Part shown: one piece after another, positions 11,813-19,258 of the stretch
How the letters are laid out: each line of letters starts with the position of its first letter
Position numbering within the stretch: position 1 is the stretch's first letter
Assembly: GCA_002355495.1 (NCBI GenBank)
Contig: AP017424.1
Span: forward strand, 4,157,501 to 4,221,500
DNA from: Streptomyces laurentii
Lineage (GTDB): Bacteria > Actinomycetota > Actinomycetes > Streptomycetales > Streptomycetaceae
Reading direction: 5' to 3'
Length of the DNA stretch: 64,000 bases
Position numbers and translations under genes: made by a program
Notes under the pieces: generated by a model
Database searches by the model: none
The model's input: the letters and a program-made list of their open reading frames with translations, nothing else
What the model was told of the DNA's origin: nothing

Positions 11813-12632
11813 AGGTGAAGCCTCCGAACGTGCCGACGGCGTCCGCCATGTCCTCGGCGGTGGAGGCCGTCTGGTCACGGCCCGCGGGAACGGGGCCGTC
11901 CTTTTGGCTGAAGCCGGTCACCTTCCAGTCGCCGCCGGTCCAGCGCAGCTCGAACGTGTTGGTGTACCAGGACTCCGTGACCGGGCTCTGGGATCCCTCT
12001 CCGGCCATGCCGAACAGGGACGAGTACCAGACCGACACCGTGGCGCGGTCGCTCGCGTACTTGTCGATCTTCGCTCCCGCTGGCAGCACGCGGGAAACGA
12101 ACGTCAGGCCTGAAGGCGCGCTGCCGTCCTCGTTGAGGCCGATCCGGCTCAGGAACCCCTTGTCGCCGTACACCTTGTCGAGCGCACCCTCTTGCGCGGC
12201 GACCGCATCGGTCGCGTACACGGCGCGCACGATCGCGCTGCGGGACGAGGCGACGAACATGTCCGCCGAACCCAGCGCCACCGCGTAGTTCGCCGCCGCG
12301 CTCTGTGCCCCCTGCTCGTCGTGGGCGAAGCCGGCCGCGATCGTGCCGTTCTTGCCGGTGACGGGGCGGGTGCCGGTGGCCGCGGTCGGGGCGGCGGAGC
12401 CGGCGGGGGCGTCGTTGCCGCCGCCGCGGGGGGCCGCGGAGCCGGCGGGGGTGTCGTTGCCGCGGTTCGCGAAGGCGATCGCGGCGATCAGGAGGACCAC
12501 CACGCCCACCGCCACGGCGAGGGAGCGGGTGCTCCGGGTGGTGGGGCGGCGGGGGGCGCCGTACGGGTCGCCGGTGTTGCCCTCGGGGAGACGGGTGCGG
12601 GTCTGGCCGTCGTGCTCGTCGCCGAGGCTCAT
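11802..12632 (-). CDS. VirB8/TcpC-like single-pass membrane protein
   Basis: A 276-aa protein with a cytoplasmic N-terminus of about 40 residues, one membrane helix (about 39-56, VAVGVVVLLIAAIAFANR), a Gly/Ala/Pro linker and an extracytoplasmic domain (about 95-276). The domain pattern VWYSSLFGM ... WYTNTFELRWTGGDWKVTGF resembles the NTF2-like fold of VirB8 and TcpC conjugation proteins. The ATG at 12632 follows an AAGGGG site. It overlaps the TrbL-like gene by 11 bp, so the two are coupled. Assignment rests on architecture and context, and sequence similarity should be tested. Confidence 0.72.
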   Translation of the reverse strand: MSLGDEHDGQTRTRLPEGNTGDPYGAPRRPTTRSTRSLAVAVGVVVLLIAAIAFANRGNDTPAGSAAPRGGGNDAPAGSAAPTAATGTRPVTGKNGTIAAGFAHDEQGAQSAAANYAVALGSADMFVASSRSAIVRAVYATDAVAAQEGALDKVYGDKGFLSRIGLNEDGSAPSGLTFVSRVLPAGAKIDKYASDRATVSVWYSSLFGMAGEGSQSPVTESWYTNTFELRWTGGDWKVTGFSQKDGPVPAGRDQTASTAEDMADAVGTFGGFTYAR

Positions 12633-12753
12633 GCCGGGTACGCCCCTTCAGCACAGGTGTACGGGTACGGCAAAGCCGGCCGTGCCGCTTGCCGTGTGGG
12701 CGTTGCGTGGTGACTGGACATCAGGGAACGCGACCTCGTTGGTGAGAAACGGG

Positions 12754-13062
12754 TTAGACGGCCATCCCGTACACGATGGTGAAGAGCGTTCCCAGAGACC
12801 CGATGATGAAGACTCCGGTCAGACCGGCCACGATCAGGCCCTTGCCCTGTTCGGCGCTGAACGTGTCGCGCAGGGCGGTGGCGCCGATACGCTGTTTGGC
12901 CGCTCCCCAGATGGCGATGCCGAGACAGAGCAGAATGGCCACGGCCATCACGACCTCGATCATCACCTTGGCTTCGGCGCCCAGGCTCCCGAAAGGCCCC
13001 CAGTTCGGGGCGATTCCACCGATAATGGTGTTGATGTCGCCCTTTTCGGCCGCCAGGTACAT
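12754..13062 (-). CDS. small two-TM protein, candidate pilin/VirB2-like subunit
   Basis: A 102-aa protein (105 aa if the GTG at 13071 is used). I prefer the ATG at 13062 because the AGGGG site is about 11 bases from it but only 2 bases from the GTG. A short N-terminal segment containing IAPNWGPFGSLG is followed by two hydrophobic helices (EVVMAVAILLCLGIAIWGAA and GLIVAGLTGVFIIGSLGTLF) separated by a basic loop. This small, two-helix layout at the head of the operon is like VirB2/TrbC pilins or VirB3, but there is no diagnostic motif. It is the first gene of the minus-strand secretion arm, with about 120 bp to the next gene. Confidence 0.75.
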   Translation of the reverse strand: MYLAAEKGDINTIIGGIAPNWGPFGSLGAEAKVMIEVVMAVAILLCLGIAIWGAAKQRIGATALRDTFSAEQGKGLIVAGLTGVFIIGSLGTLFTIVYGMAV

Positions 13063-13071
13063 GTAACTCAC

Positions 13072-13590
13072 CGCCCCTATTGGGTAGTTCGTCGCCCCTG
13101 CCTGATGGCATGGGTCGTCGCCCTATCTTCGCTGATGAAACCGCTCGCGTGTGACGGCTTGGCGGCTCTCTTTACCCGATCCCCGCAGGCATGTCCGATC
13201 TGACCGTCTTGACCTGTGGCGGTGTGGCCGGTTTCCGTACGAAGAAGCCTATGGTCACTCTGTGTATCACGGGGCGTGACTGTGGGCAATGATTGTCGTT
13301 ACGGCACCTTTGGGGGCGCTGCTCGACGTCGCGTCAGGGAGCCCTCGACGCAAGCCGGTCGGCGGGGCGAGGCCAGTGACTCCGAGAGAGTGGGGCGCCC
13401 CGGGCGGGCGTACTCACTCCTGTGGGTGAAAGTGATGATCTTTGCTCTTGCGGTTCTTTCCTTGCGGCTGTTGCTGCAGGAAGCAACTGATGTGCTCTTC
13501 TTCGAGTTTGCGCTCGTGTGGCCGAGGGCTCCCGCTGTTAGCGTCCGTCGAGACTGATGGAAAGAACAGAGAATCAGGGGCGAGGGACGT
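13072..13590. other. intergenic region between the two arms of the secretion locus
   Basis: About 520 bases with no ORF I can support. Candidate frames on both strands have poor GC3 and no family resemblance. Local GC is lower than in the flanking genes, especially 13430-13520 (TGATGATCTTTGCTCTTGCGG), as expected for promoter DNA. It separates the leftward T4SS-like operon from the rightward WXG100-like/transglycosylase genes and probably holds both promoters. No clear operator was seen. Confidence 0.5.
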
Positions 13591-14058
13591 ATGGGTTCGG
13601 GTGCGCGCTCGGCGCCATGGCAGGAGTCGATGCATCCGGTCGGACCGGGAGTGGACGATGCGTCAGCCGCACCGATGGCCCTGTCATCGGTGGGAATGGG
13701 AAGCGGAGGCACGCCGACGGGCGCCGATCTCCGGCACAGCGGTGGGCCGTGGATGAAGGCGGCCGGGGTCGCGGAATCCCTGCTGGCCGGTATGGGGACC
13801 GCCAAGAGCCGACTGACCACGGCGCATGACGGAACGACAGCCGGGTTGCATGGGCTGACGTGTGCGGCCGCCTTGAAGGCCCTTCTCGCTTCCTGGGAGG
13901 AGCGGGTCGGTGCGGTGAAGGCCGAGTGTGACTCCCTCGCTCCCGCGCTGCGCCGTGTCGCCAAGGAACAGCACGAGCGGGACGCCCGGGTGAAGTCGTC
14001 CATCGACGGCCTCCAGGTCTCCTCGAAGAACGCGCCCGTGGACGCGGCGGGGCGATGA
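13591..14058 (+). CDS. WXG100/ESX-like small helical protein
   Basis: A 155-aa protein with a Gly/Ser-rich N-terminus (about 1-45), then a predominantly helical region (DLRHSGGPWMKAAGVAESL ... HGLTCAAALKALLASWEERVGAVKAECDSLAPALRRVAKEQHERD). The heptad-rich helices with a central Trp (SWEERV) and ~100-residue core fit WXG100/ESX-like families found in streptomycetes. Its start has a GAGGGACGT ribosome site. The stop overlaps the next ATG (ATGA). Its placement beside a T4SS-like operon suggests a partner, adaptor or substrate, but this is inference. Confidence 0.68.
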   Translation: MGSGARSAPWQESMHPVGPGVDDASAAPMALSSVGMGSGGTPTGADLRHSGGPWMKAAGVAESLLAGMGTAKSRLTTAHDGTTAGLHGLTCAAALKALLASWEERVGAVKAECDSLAPALRRVAKEQHERDARVKSSIDGLQVSSKNAPVDAAGR

Positions 14059-14334
14059 CGGCCGGATGTGCCGGGCCTGGGGCAGGCGGTGCGGAGGGGA
14101 CCGGAGGGGGGAAGCGCGTGGTCAGCGGGATCAGCATGCAGGAGGCGGCGGAGAGGGCCGACGCGCTTCTGTGGGGCGGCGTCTCGGCCCTGCTTCCTCC
14201 GCTCGGAGGTCCAGGACCCGAAGACATCTGCCCCTGGCACGCCTTTCGAGGGGCCCGTCGTCCCCGACCCCGGGGTGCGGTCTTCGTTCTGGTCCTCGGA
14301 TGGCGGTGTTCCGTCCGGTTCGTCCACCCCCTGA
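14055..14334 (+). pseudogene. remnant of the WXG-like protein's partner gene, internally deleted
   Basis: High-GC3 coding signal begins at the ATG overlapping the previous stop (residues ISMQEAAERADALLWGGV). Near 14200 it switches to the +1 frame, which gives EVQDPKTSAPGTPFEGPVV and ends PGVRSSFWSSDGG before a stop at 14332-14334. In streptomycetes I recall a family downstream of such WXG-like genes with a similar N-terminal helix, a domain of about 100 residues, and a C-terminus ending in a VRSxFWS motif. Here the two ends are present and the middle seems absent. This recollection is unverified; the alternative is a 99-aa ORF to 14354 with poor codon usage. Confidence 0.4.
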
Positions 14335-14399
14335 GAGTGGGGGTGCCCGCCTAGACTGGGGGCCGGTGCGTACTGGCCGGAGCCGAGGGGTGGTTGACG

Positions 14400-15422
14400 G
14401 TGCGTAAGGTGCGGGCGGCGTGGCTGGTGGGCGGTGGGGTGACAGGGGTCTGCCTGCTGTTCGTCCTGCTGATCGTCGTCGGGACGTACTCCGCCGCCGC
14501 CGGAGCGTTCGGCGGGGCAGGCAAGAGCGGGAGCGTGGGGCTCGCGAAGGGGGCCGTGCCCGCGGCGTACCAGGGGCTCGTGCAGCAGTGGGGGAATCTG
14601 TGCCCCGCCATCAATCCCGCCCTGCTCGCCGCCCAGCTCTACCAGGAGAGCGGCTGGAACCCGAAGATCGTCTCGCCCGCCGACGCCCGCGGCATCGCCC
14701 AGTTCATCCCCGGCACCTGGGCCGGGCACGGCATAGACGGCGACGGGGACGGCGACCGGGACATCTGGGACCCGAAGGACGCGATCCCGTCGGCCGCCTC
14801 GTACGACTGCGAGCTCGCCGGCTACGTGAAGGACGTGCCGGGCGACGTCACCAACAACATGCTCGCCGCGTACAACGCCGGTGCCTACCGCGTCATCAAG
14901 TCCGGCGGCGTGCCCGGGATCAGCGAGACGCAGAACTACGTGCGGATCATCCGGTCCCTGGAGAAGAGCTTCGCCCGCCCCATCGGTCGCGTCGAGCCGT
15001 CCAAGCAGGCCGCCTCCGCCATCTACTACGCGCAGCAGAAGCTCGGTACGCCGTATCTGTGGGGTGGTACGGGTACGGCCGCGCAGAACGGGCGGTTCGA
15101 CTGCTCGGGGCTGACCCAGGCGGCGTACGACAGCGTGGGGATCGGCCTGCCGCGGGTGGCCAACGACCAGTACAACGCCGGACCGCACCCGAGCCGGAAC
15201 GAGCTGCTGCCGGGCGATCTGGTGTTCTTCTCGGACGACCTCACCAATTCGCGGGCCATCCGGCACGTCGGCATCTACGTCGGCGGCGGGTACATGATCG
15301 ACGCCCCGCGCACCGGCGCCGTCATCCGTTTCGACCGGATCGACACCCCGGACTACTTCGGCGCGACCCGGGTCACCAAGGAAGGCGCGGCCGCGCTGCC
15401 CACCCACCTGCCGCGGTCGTGA
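14400..15422 (+). CDS. lytic transglycosylase / NlpC-P60 endopeptidase (VirB1-like)
   Basis: A 340-aa secreted or membrane-anchored cell-wall enzyme. It has an N-terminal membrane helix (about 8-35), then an SLT-type transglycosylase domain (about 60-180, catalytic Glu in LYQESGWNPK, AYNAG motif) and a C40 NlpC/P60 peptidase domain (about 200-340). Catalytic Cys is in RFDCSGL and the catalytic His in IRHVGIYVG. The GTG at 14400 is preferred over the in-frame TTG at 14394 because GAGGGG is correctly spaced. Such two-domain hydrolases open peptidoglycan for T4SS assembly, so it fits the VirB1 role at this locus. Confidence 0.9.
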   Translation: MRKVRAAWLVGGGVTGVCLLFVLLIVVGTYSAAAGAFGGAGKSGSVGLAKGAVPAAYQGLVQQWGNLCPAINPALLAAQLYQESGWNPKIVSPADARGIAQFIPGTWAGHGIDGDGDGDRDIWDPKDAIPSAASYDCELAGYVKDVPGDVTNNMLAAYNAGAYRVIKSGGVPGISETQNYVRIIRSLEKSFARPIGRVEPSKQAASAIYYAQQKLGTPYLWGGTGTAAQNGRFDCSGLTQAAYDSVGIGLPRVANDQYNAGPHPSRNELLPGDLVFFSDDLTNSRAIRHVGIYVGGGYMIDAPRTGAVIRFDRIDTPDYFGATRVTKEGAAALPTHLPRS

Positions 15423-15617
15423 CGGGGCCCGGAGCGTGTACCGGAGGGGACGCTCCGTGAGGTCGTGGCCCCGGGCTGCGGCGGCCCGTCACCGTTCGAT
15501 AACGTCCCAGCGATCTTGGGGCCGGAGCGGAACGCTCCCCTCGGCCGGATCGTTTCCCGATCCGACCAGCCCGACCACGGGGGTTGGACACCACCACACA
15601 TCAAGGGGCCGCAGCAC

Positions 15618-16328
15618 ATGGCCGGACTCGCATCGGACGGTTCGAACCCCGATGTCAGCCTCCTCTACGACATCAACGGGCTGGCCAAGGCCGCCCCACC
15701 GTGGTTCGACCGCGTCATGGAGTTCACCGGCGAGTACGGCACCGTGCTCGGCCTCGTCCTCGTGGTGCTCGGCTGCTGGTGGAGCGTCCGCCGGCGCGGC
15801 ACCGCGGCCGACTCGGTGGCCGGCGTCACCGCGCTGCTCTGGGCACCGCTGGCCGCCGGCATCGCGCTCCTCGTCAACATCCCGATCCGCGGCTTCGTCC
15901 AGCGTCCCCGGCCGTTCAACGACCACCCCGGCCTCGACGTCCTGGTCAAGGGCAAGACCGACTTCTCGTTCGTGAGCGACCACGCCACCCTCACCATGGC
16001 CCTCGCCATCGGCGTCTTCATCGCCCACCGCCGCTTTGGGTTCGCCGCCATCGGCCTCGCCCTCGCCGCGGGCTTCTGCCGCGTCTACATGGGCGTCCAC
16101 TACCCGACCGACGTCGTCGGCGGCCTCGCGCTCGGCACCGCCGTCGCGCTGCTGCTCGCCCCGGTCGCGCTCGCGCTGCTCACGCCGGTCGTAGCGGCTG
16201 TCGCGCGCAGCCCGCGCGGCGCCCGGCTGGTCCGCTCCCGGCGGGCCGACGACGGGCCCGCGGTCGCCGGGGCGATCGGTCTGCCCGAGGCCCGGCTGGG
16301 CGCCGACGACCGCGATCTCGCCGCCTGA
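15618..16328 (+). CDS. PAP2-family phosphatase
   Basis: A 236-aa integral membrane phosphatase of the type 2 phosphatidic acid phosphatase family. The three PAP2 motifs are visible in order: R-P-R-P-F (VQRPRPFND), FVSDHATLTMALA (replacing PSGH) and RVYMGVHYPTDVVGG, giving the catalytic His residues. Five or six hydrophobic segments surround them. The likely substrate is undecaprenyl pyrophosphate or a lipid phosphate. The ATG at 15618 follows AAGGGG; the longer frame upstream lacks a ribosome site. It is nearly 200 bp from the transglycosylase gene and probably has its own promoter. Confidence 0.88.
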   Translation: MAGLASDGSNPDVSLLYDINGLAKAAPPWFDRVMEFTGEYGTVLGLVLVVLGCWWSVRRRGTAADSVAGVTALLWAPLAAGIALLVNIPIRGFVQRPRPFNDHPGLDVLVKGKTDFSFVSDHATLTMALAIGVFIAHRRFGFAAIGLALAAGFCRVYMGVHYPTDVVGGLALGTAVALLLAPVALALLTPVVAAVARSPRGARLVRSRRADDGPAVAGAIGLPEARLGADDRDLAA

Positions 16329-16331
16329 TTC

Positions 16332-16592
16332 CTATCCCTCGGAGGCCGCCAGGTGCTCCGTCGCGTCCGTACGGGCGCGGTCGCGGGAGCGGCGGGCCGG
16401 GCCGGACCAGCCGCAGACGCAGCGGGCGAGTGCGAACGCGCCGCGTTCCGTCGTCTCCGCCCGGTGCGTCACCGACGGGCGGGTGTCCGTCGTGTGGATG
16501 TCCGTCGGGTACGTGTCCGTCGGGTACGTGTCCGTCAGGGGCGCGGTGGGCCGCGGGGCGTGAGGCGGGGCCTGGTCATGCACGTCCCCCAC
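16332..16592 (-). CDS. small protein with CxCGW motif, function unknown
   Basis: An 86-aa protein starting with GTG at 16592. The N-terminal half contains imperfect TDTYP/TDIHT repeats. The C-terminal half (RCVCGWSGPARRSRDRARTDATEHL) carries a CxCGW-GPAR-motif followed by a basic amphipathic helix, a pattern common in small streptomycete proteins. The two cysteines could bind metal, but no second pair is present. It converges with the PAP2 gene, with stops 4 bp apart. Confidence 0.6.
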   Translation of the reverse strand: MGDVHDQAPPHAPRPTAPLTDTYPTDTYPTDIHTTDTRPSVTHRAETTERGAFALARCVCGWSGPARRSRDRARTDATEHLAASEG

Positions 16593-16683
16593 GGTACTGC
16601 GCGTGACGGCGCGTGCGGACCGTCGTTATCCGGTCGGGTGGGTTTCGGACGGACAAGCGGCAGGCGTTGGGGGTTGGCAGGCG

Positions 16684-17511
16684 ATGGTGGTGCGGAAGGG
16701 ACGCACGGGCGGCGGGGCGCGGGCCGCCGCCCTGGCGCTGGCCGGTGCCGTGGCGGTGGCGGCCGGCGGCTGCGCGGCCCCCGCGGACGACGAGGCGCCC
16801 GGCGGCGATCCGGGGCGGACCGTACGCGGCGCGGTCGAGGAGCTGACCCGGGCCGGATCGTCCAAGACCAGCACCTCGATGGAGATGGCGTCCGGCGGCA
16901 CCCGCGTGACCATCCGCGGCGAGGGCGACTACGACTTCCGCCGCCGTACGGGCCGCCTCCGGGTGGTGCTGCCGCGGGGCGCCGACGGGCAGAGCCCGCA
17001 GCGGCCGATCACCGAACTGCTCGTCCCCGGCGCGCTCTACATGAAGGACCGGGGCGCGGGCGTCCCCGCCGACAAGTGGGTACGGGTCGACACCACCGCG
17101 CTTGAGGACGGCAACCTGGTCACCGGCGGGGCCACCGATCCGGCCGCCGCGGCCGAGCTGCTGCGCGGCGCCCGCGACGTCACGTATGTGGACGAGGTCG
17201 ACCTCGCCGGGGTGACGGTCCGGCACTACCGGGGGATCACGCGCATCGGGGACGCCGCCCGGCTGTCCTCGCCGCCGGTGCGCGGGGCGCTCACGGCGGC
17301 GGCGAAAGGGTTCGCCACGGACCTGGTGTCGTTCGACGCGTATCTGGACGGCGCGGGGCGGCTGCGCAAGGTCCGCCACCAGTTCAGCTTCCGGAACCAG
17401 GGCCGGACGGTCGAGGTCGCCTCGACCACGCTGTTGTACGGCTTCGGCGCGCCGGTCGCGGTGACGCTGCCGGACCGGAAGGACATCTACACAGGGAAGA
17501 TCGAGGCGTAG
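16684..17511 (+). CDS. lipoprotein, LppX/LprG-like
   Basis: A 275-aa predicted lipoprotein. A short basic N-terminus (MVVRKGRTGGGARAAA), hydrophobic stretch and lipobox ending AVAAGGC indicate lipidation at about Cys32. The mature region (about 60-270) resembles the LppX/LprAFG fold: EELTRAGSSKTSTSMEM near the start, LLVPGALYMKD, then YLDGAGRLRKVRHQFSF and VEVASTTLLYGFGAPVAVTLP at the end. These proteins bind lipids or sit in the cell envelope. The ATG at 16684 was chosen because it places the signal peptide correctly. Confidence 0.83.
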   Translation: MVVRKGRTGGGARAAALALAGAVAVAAGGCAAPADDEAPGGDPGRTVRGAVEELTRAGSSKTSTSMEMASGGTRVTIRGEGDYDFRRRTGRLRVVLPRGADGQSPQRPITELLVPGALYMKDRGAGVPADKWVRVDTTALEDGNLVTGGATDPAAAAELLRGARDVTYVDEVDLAGVTVRHYRGITRIGDAARLSSPPVRGALTAAAKGFATDLVSFDAYLDGAGRLRKVRHQFSFRNQGRTVEVASTTLLYGFGAPVAVTLPDRKDIYTGKIEA

Positions 17512-17715
17512 CGCGGGCGGACGGCGGCGGGGGAAGGGGCGGGTGGGTTCTCGCCCGGGCCATCGCAAATGGTCCGGACGTGTCATGCGCGGCGCGCGGG
17601 GCGCTTTCTACGCTGGAGGGTGAAGCCGTACGCCGTACGACGGCCGGAAGGCACGCCCCGGAACCGCAGGCCCGGACAGCAGCTCGACAGCACGTCGACA
17701 GGAAGGTGTACGCGC

Positions 17716-17966
17716 ATGGTCCCGCCGCCCGGAACCGCGACCGCCGCCGCGCCCCCGCCCCCTCCCGTGTCCCTCCCGTGTCCCCTCCCGTGTCCCTGGT
17801 TCTGCCGTCGGCTTTCGCGCCCGGTGATCCGGAGTACGTCGCCCTGGCCGAGATAGAGCTGTGCGGCGAGCTGATCATCGCGGCCTCCGCCGCGGACGGG
17901 GAGGAGCGGCTGAGCGCCGACCGGATCGACGAGGTACTGCGGGTCGGCGCCCACGGCTGCCGCTGA
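17716..17966 (+). CDS. small conserved protein, frame broken in a 12-bp repeat
   Basis: The conserved C-terminus (FAPGDPEYVALAEIELCGEL, then IIAASAADGEERLSADRIDEVLRV) is in a frame that has no proper start. A good start (ATG at 17716 after AGGAAGG) is in another frame. Between them lie three tandem copies of CCCCTCCCGTGT (17758-17793), the middle copy having three leading C instead of four. Adding that C gives one 83-aa frame reading PPVS-PPVS-PPVS into the conserved part. As written, only the internal GTG at 17790 would give the conserved piece. The function is unknown. It converges on csoR. Confidence 0.65.
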
Positions 17967-18012
17967 CCACGAGATCGGCACGGACCGGCCAGGGGACGGC
18001 GGCGGGTGCGGC

Positions 18013-18438
18013 TCAGGTGCGCAGCATGCGGGCGATGGCCTTGGTGGCCTCCTCGACCTTGTCCTCGATCTCGGTGCCGCCCTTCTGCGCCGCCTCCGCG
18101 ACGCAGTGCCGCAGGTGCTCCTCCAGGAGCTGGAGGGCGAAGGACTGCAGGGCCTTCGTGGAGGCCGAGACCTGGGTGAGGATGTCGATGCAGTACGTGT
18201 CCTCGCTGACCATCCGCTGCAGGCCGCGGATCTGGCCCTCGACGCGGCGCAGCCGCTTCAGGTGCTCGTCCTTCTGATTGTGGTAGCCGTGCACCGCGTG
18301 GTCGTGGCCCTCGCCGGCCTCGGGCGCGGGGGCGGATCCGGCCTTGGATCCGGTCACGGCCGGCGCCGCGGAGGCGTGCGCGACCGCCGCGTCGACCGCG
18401 GTCTCGGGGGTGAGCTGGCCGGCCTCGGTGGTCGTCAT
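18013..18438 (-). CDS. csoR: CsoR-type copper-sensing repressor
   Basis: A 141-aa metal-sensitive transcriptional repressor (DUF156/CsoR family). The N-terminal 45 residues are Ala/Thr-rich and end in a His-rich segment (GHDHAVHGYH). The helical core begins at KRLRRVEGQIRGLQRMV. The copper ligands C83, H108 and C112 (DTYCIDI, EEHLRHC) match the Cys-His-Cys triad of CsoR. The ATG at 18438 is preceded by GGAGG. A perfect palindrome upstream is a fitting operator, suggesting autoregulation. No copper ATPase or chaperone is adjacent. Confidence 0.9.
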   Translation of the reverse strand: MTTTEAGQLTPETAVDAAVAHASAAPAVTGSKAGSAPAPEAGEGHDHAVHGYHNQKDEHLKRLRRVEGQIRGLQRMVSEDTYCIDILTQVSASTKALQSFALQLLEEHLRHCVAEAAQKGGTEIEDKVEEATKAIARMLRT

Positions 18439-18468
18439 CGGGTCCTCCCGTTGTCCAGAAAGAGTGGT

Positions 18469-18487
18469 TATACCCCTCGTGGGTATA
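18469..18487. promoter_or_regulatory. CsoR operator palindrome
   Basis: TATACCC-CTCGT-GGGTATA, a perfect 7-5-7 inverted repeat 31 bases upstream of the csoR start. G/C-tract plus TA flanks match known CsoR operators (TATACCCC...GGGGTATA type). It probably overlaps the csoR promoter. Confidence 0.75.
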
Positions 18488-18632
18488 GGGTACCGACCTC
18501 CGCGAAATCGGGGCGGGGGCCCGTGGTAGATCACTGTGCCTGATGGGCGACACTGAAAGGACGCCGGTTAGCCGTGGCCGGATGATGCGCCTAGCATCAG
18601 CCTGACCGAACCCAGCACTTTGAGGATTCCAC

Positions 18633-19253
18633 GTGCGATTTCGTCTGACCCCCAGGGAGACGAGCTTCTACGACATGTTCGCCGCATCCGCGGACAACAT
18701 CGTCACGGGCGCGAAACTCCTGATGGAACTGCTCGGAGCGGAATCCTCCGCCCGGGCCGAGATCGCGGAACGGATGCGGGCAGCGGAGCACGCCGGCGAC
18801 GACGCGACCCACGCCATCTTCCACCAGCTGAACTCTTCCTTCATCACGCCGTTCGACCGCGAGGACATCTACACCCTCGCCTCCTCCCTCGACGACATCA
18901 TGGACTTCATGGAGGAGGCCGTCGACCTGGTCGTCCTCTACAACGTCGAGGAACTGCCCAAGGGCGTCGAGCAGCAGATCGAGGTGCTGTCGCGGGCGGC
19001 CGAGCTGACCGCCGAGGCCATGCCGAACCTGCGGACCATGGCCAACCTCACCGAGTACTGGATCGAGGTCAACCGGCTGGAGAACCAGGCGGACCAGATC
19101 CACCGCAAGCTGCTCGCCCACCTCTTCAACGGCAAGTACGACGCCATCGAGGTGCTCAAGCTCAAGCAGATCGTGGATGTCCTCGAAGAGGCCGCGGACG
19201 CCTTCGAGCGCGTGGCGAACACGGTGGAGACCATCGCCGTCAAGGAGTCCTGA
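18633..19253 (+). CDS. DUF47 PhoU-like accessory protein of phosphate transporter
   Basis: A 206-aa all-helical protein of the DUF47/PhoU-like family (starts MRFRLTPRETSFYDMFAASA; HQLNSSFITPFDREDIYTLA in the middle, containing the family's FxTPxDRED metal-binding motif). These proteins are usually encoded directly upstream of Pit transporters and modulate them. The GTG at 18633 fits the family start. The stop is 5 bp before the pit start. A TAGCAT -10-like element lies at about 18594-18599. Confidence 0.92.
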   Translation: MRFRLTPRETSFYDMFAASADNIVTGAKLLMELLGAESSARAEIAERMRAAEHAGDDATHAIFHQLNSSFITPFDREDIYTLASSLDDIMDFMEEAVDLVVLYNVEELPKGVEQQIEVLSRAAELTAEAMPNLRTMANLTEYWIEVNRLENQADQIHRKLLAHLFNGKYDAIEVLKLKQIVDVLEEAADAFERVANTVETIAVKES

Positions 19254-19258
19254 GCTCC

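Noticed and set aside
13414..13635. Small minus-strand ORF with His/Pro/Gln-rich end
   Set aside because: No ribosome site, poor GC3, overlaps the start of the WXG-like gene.
13299..15407. A 702-aa minus-strand ORF
   Set aside because: Antisense reading of the WXG-like and transglycosylase genes; no domain and poor codon use.
5942..15422. Interpretation as a complete conjugative element (ICE)
   Set aside because: No integrase, excisionase, relaxase, replication gene, tRNA target or flanking repeats were found.
17569..17856. A 95-aa ORF in the frame of the ATG at 17716
   Set aside because: Its tail is an artefact of the frame break in the 12-bp repeat; the conserved sequence is in the other frame.
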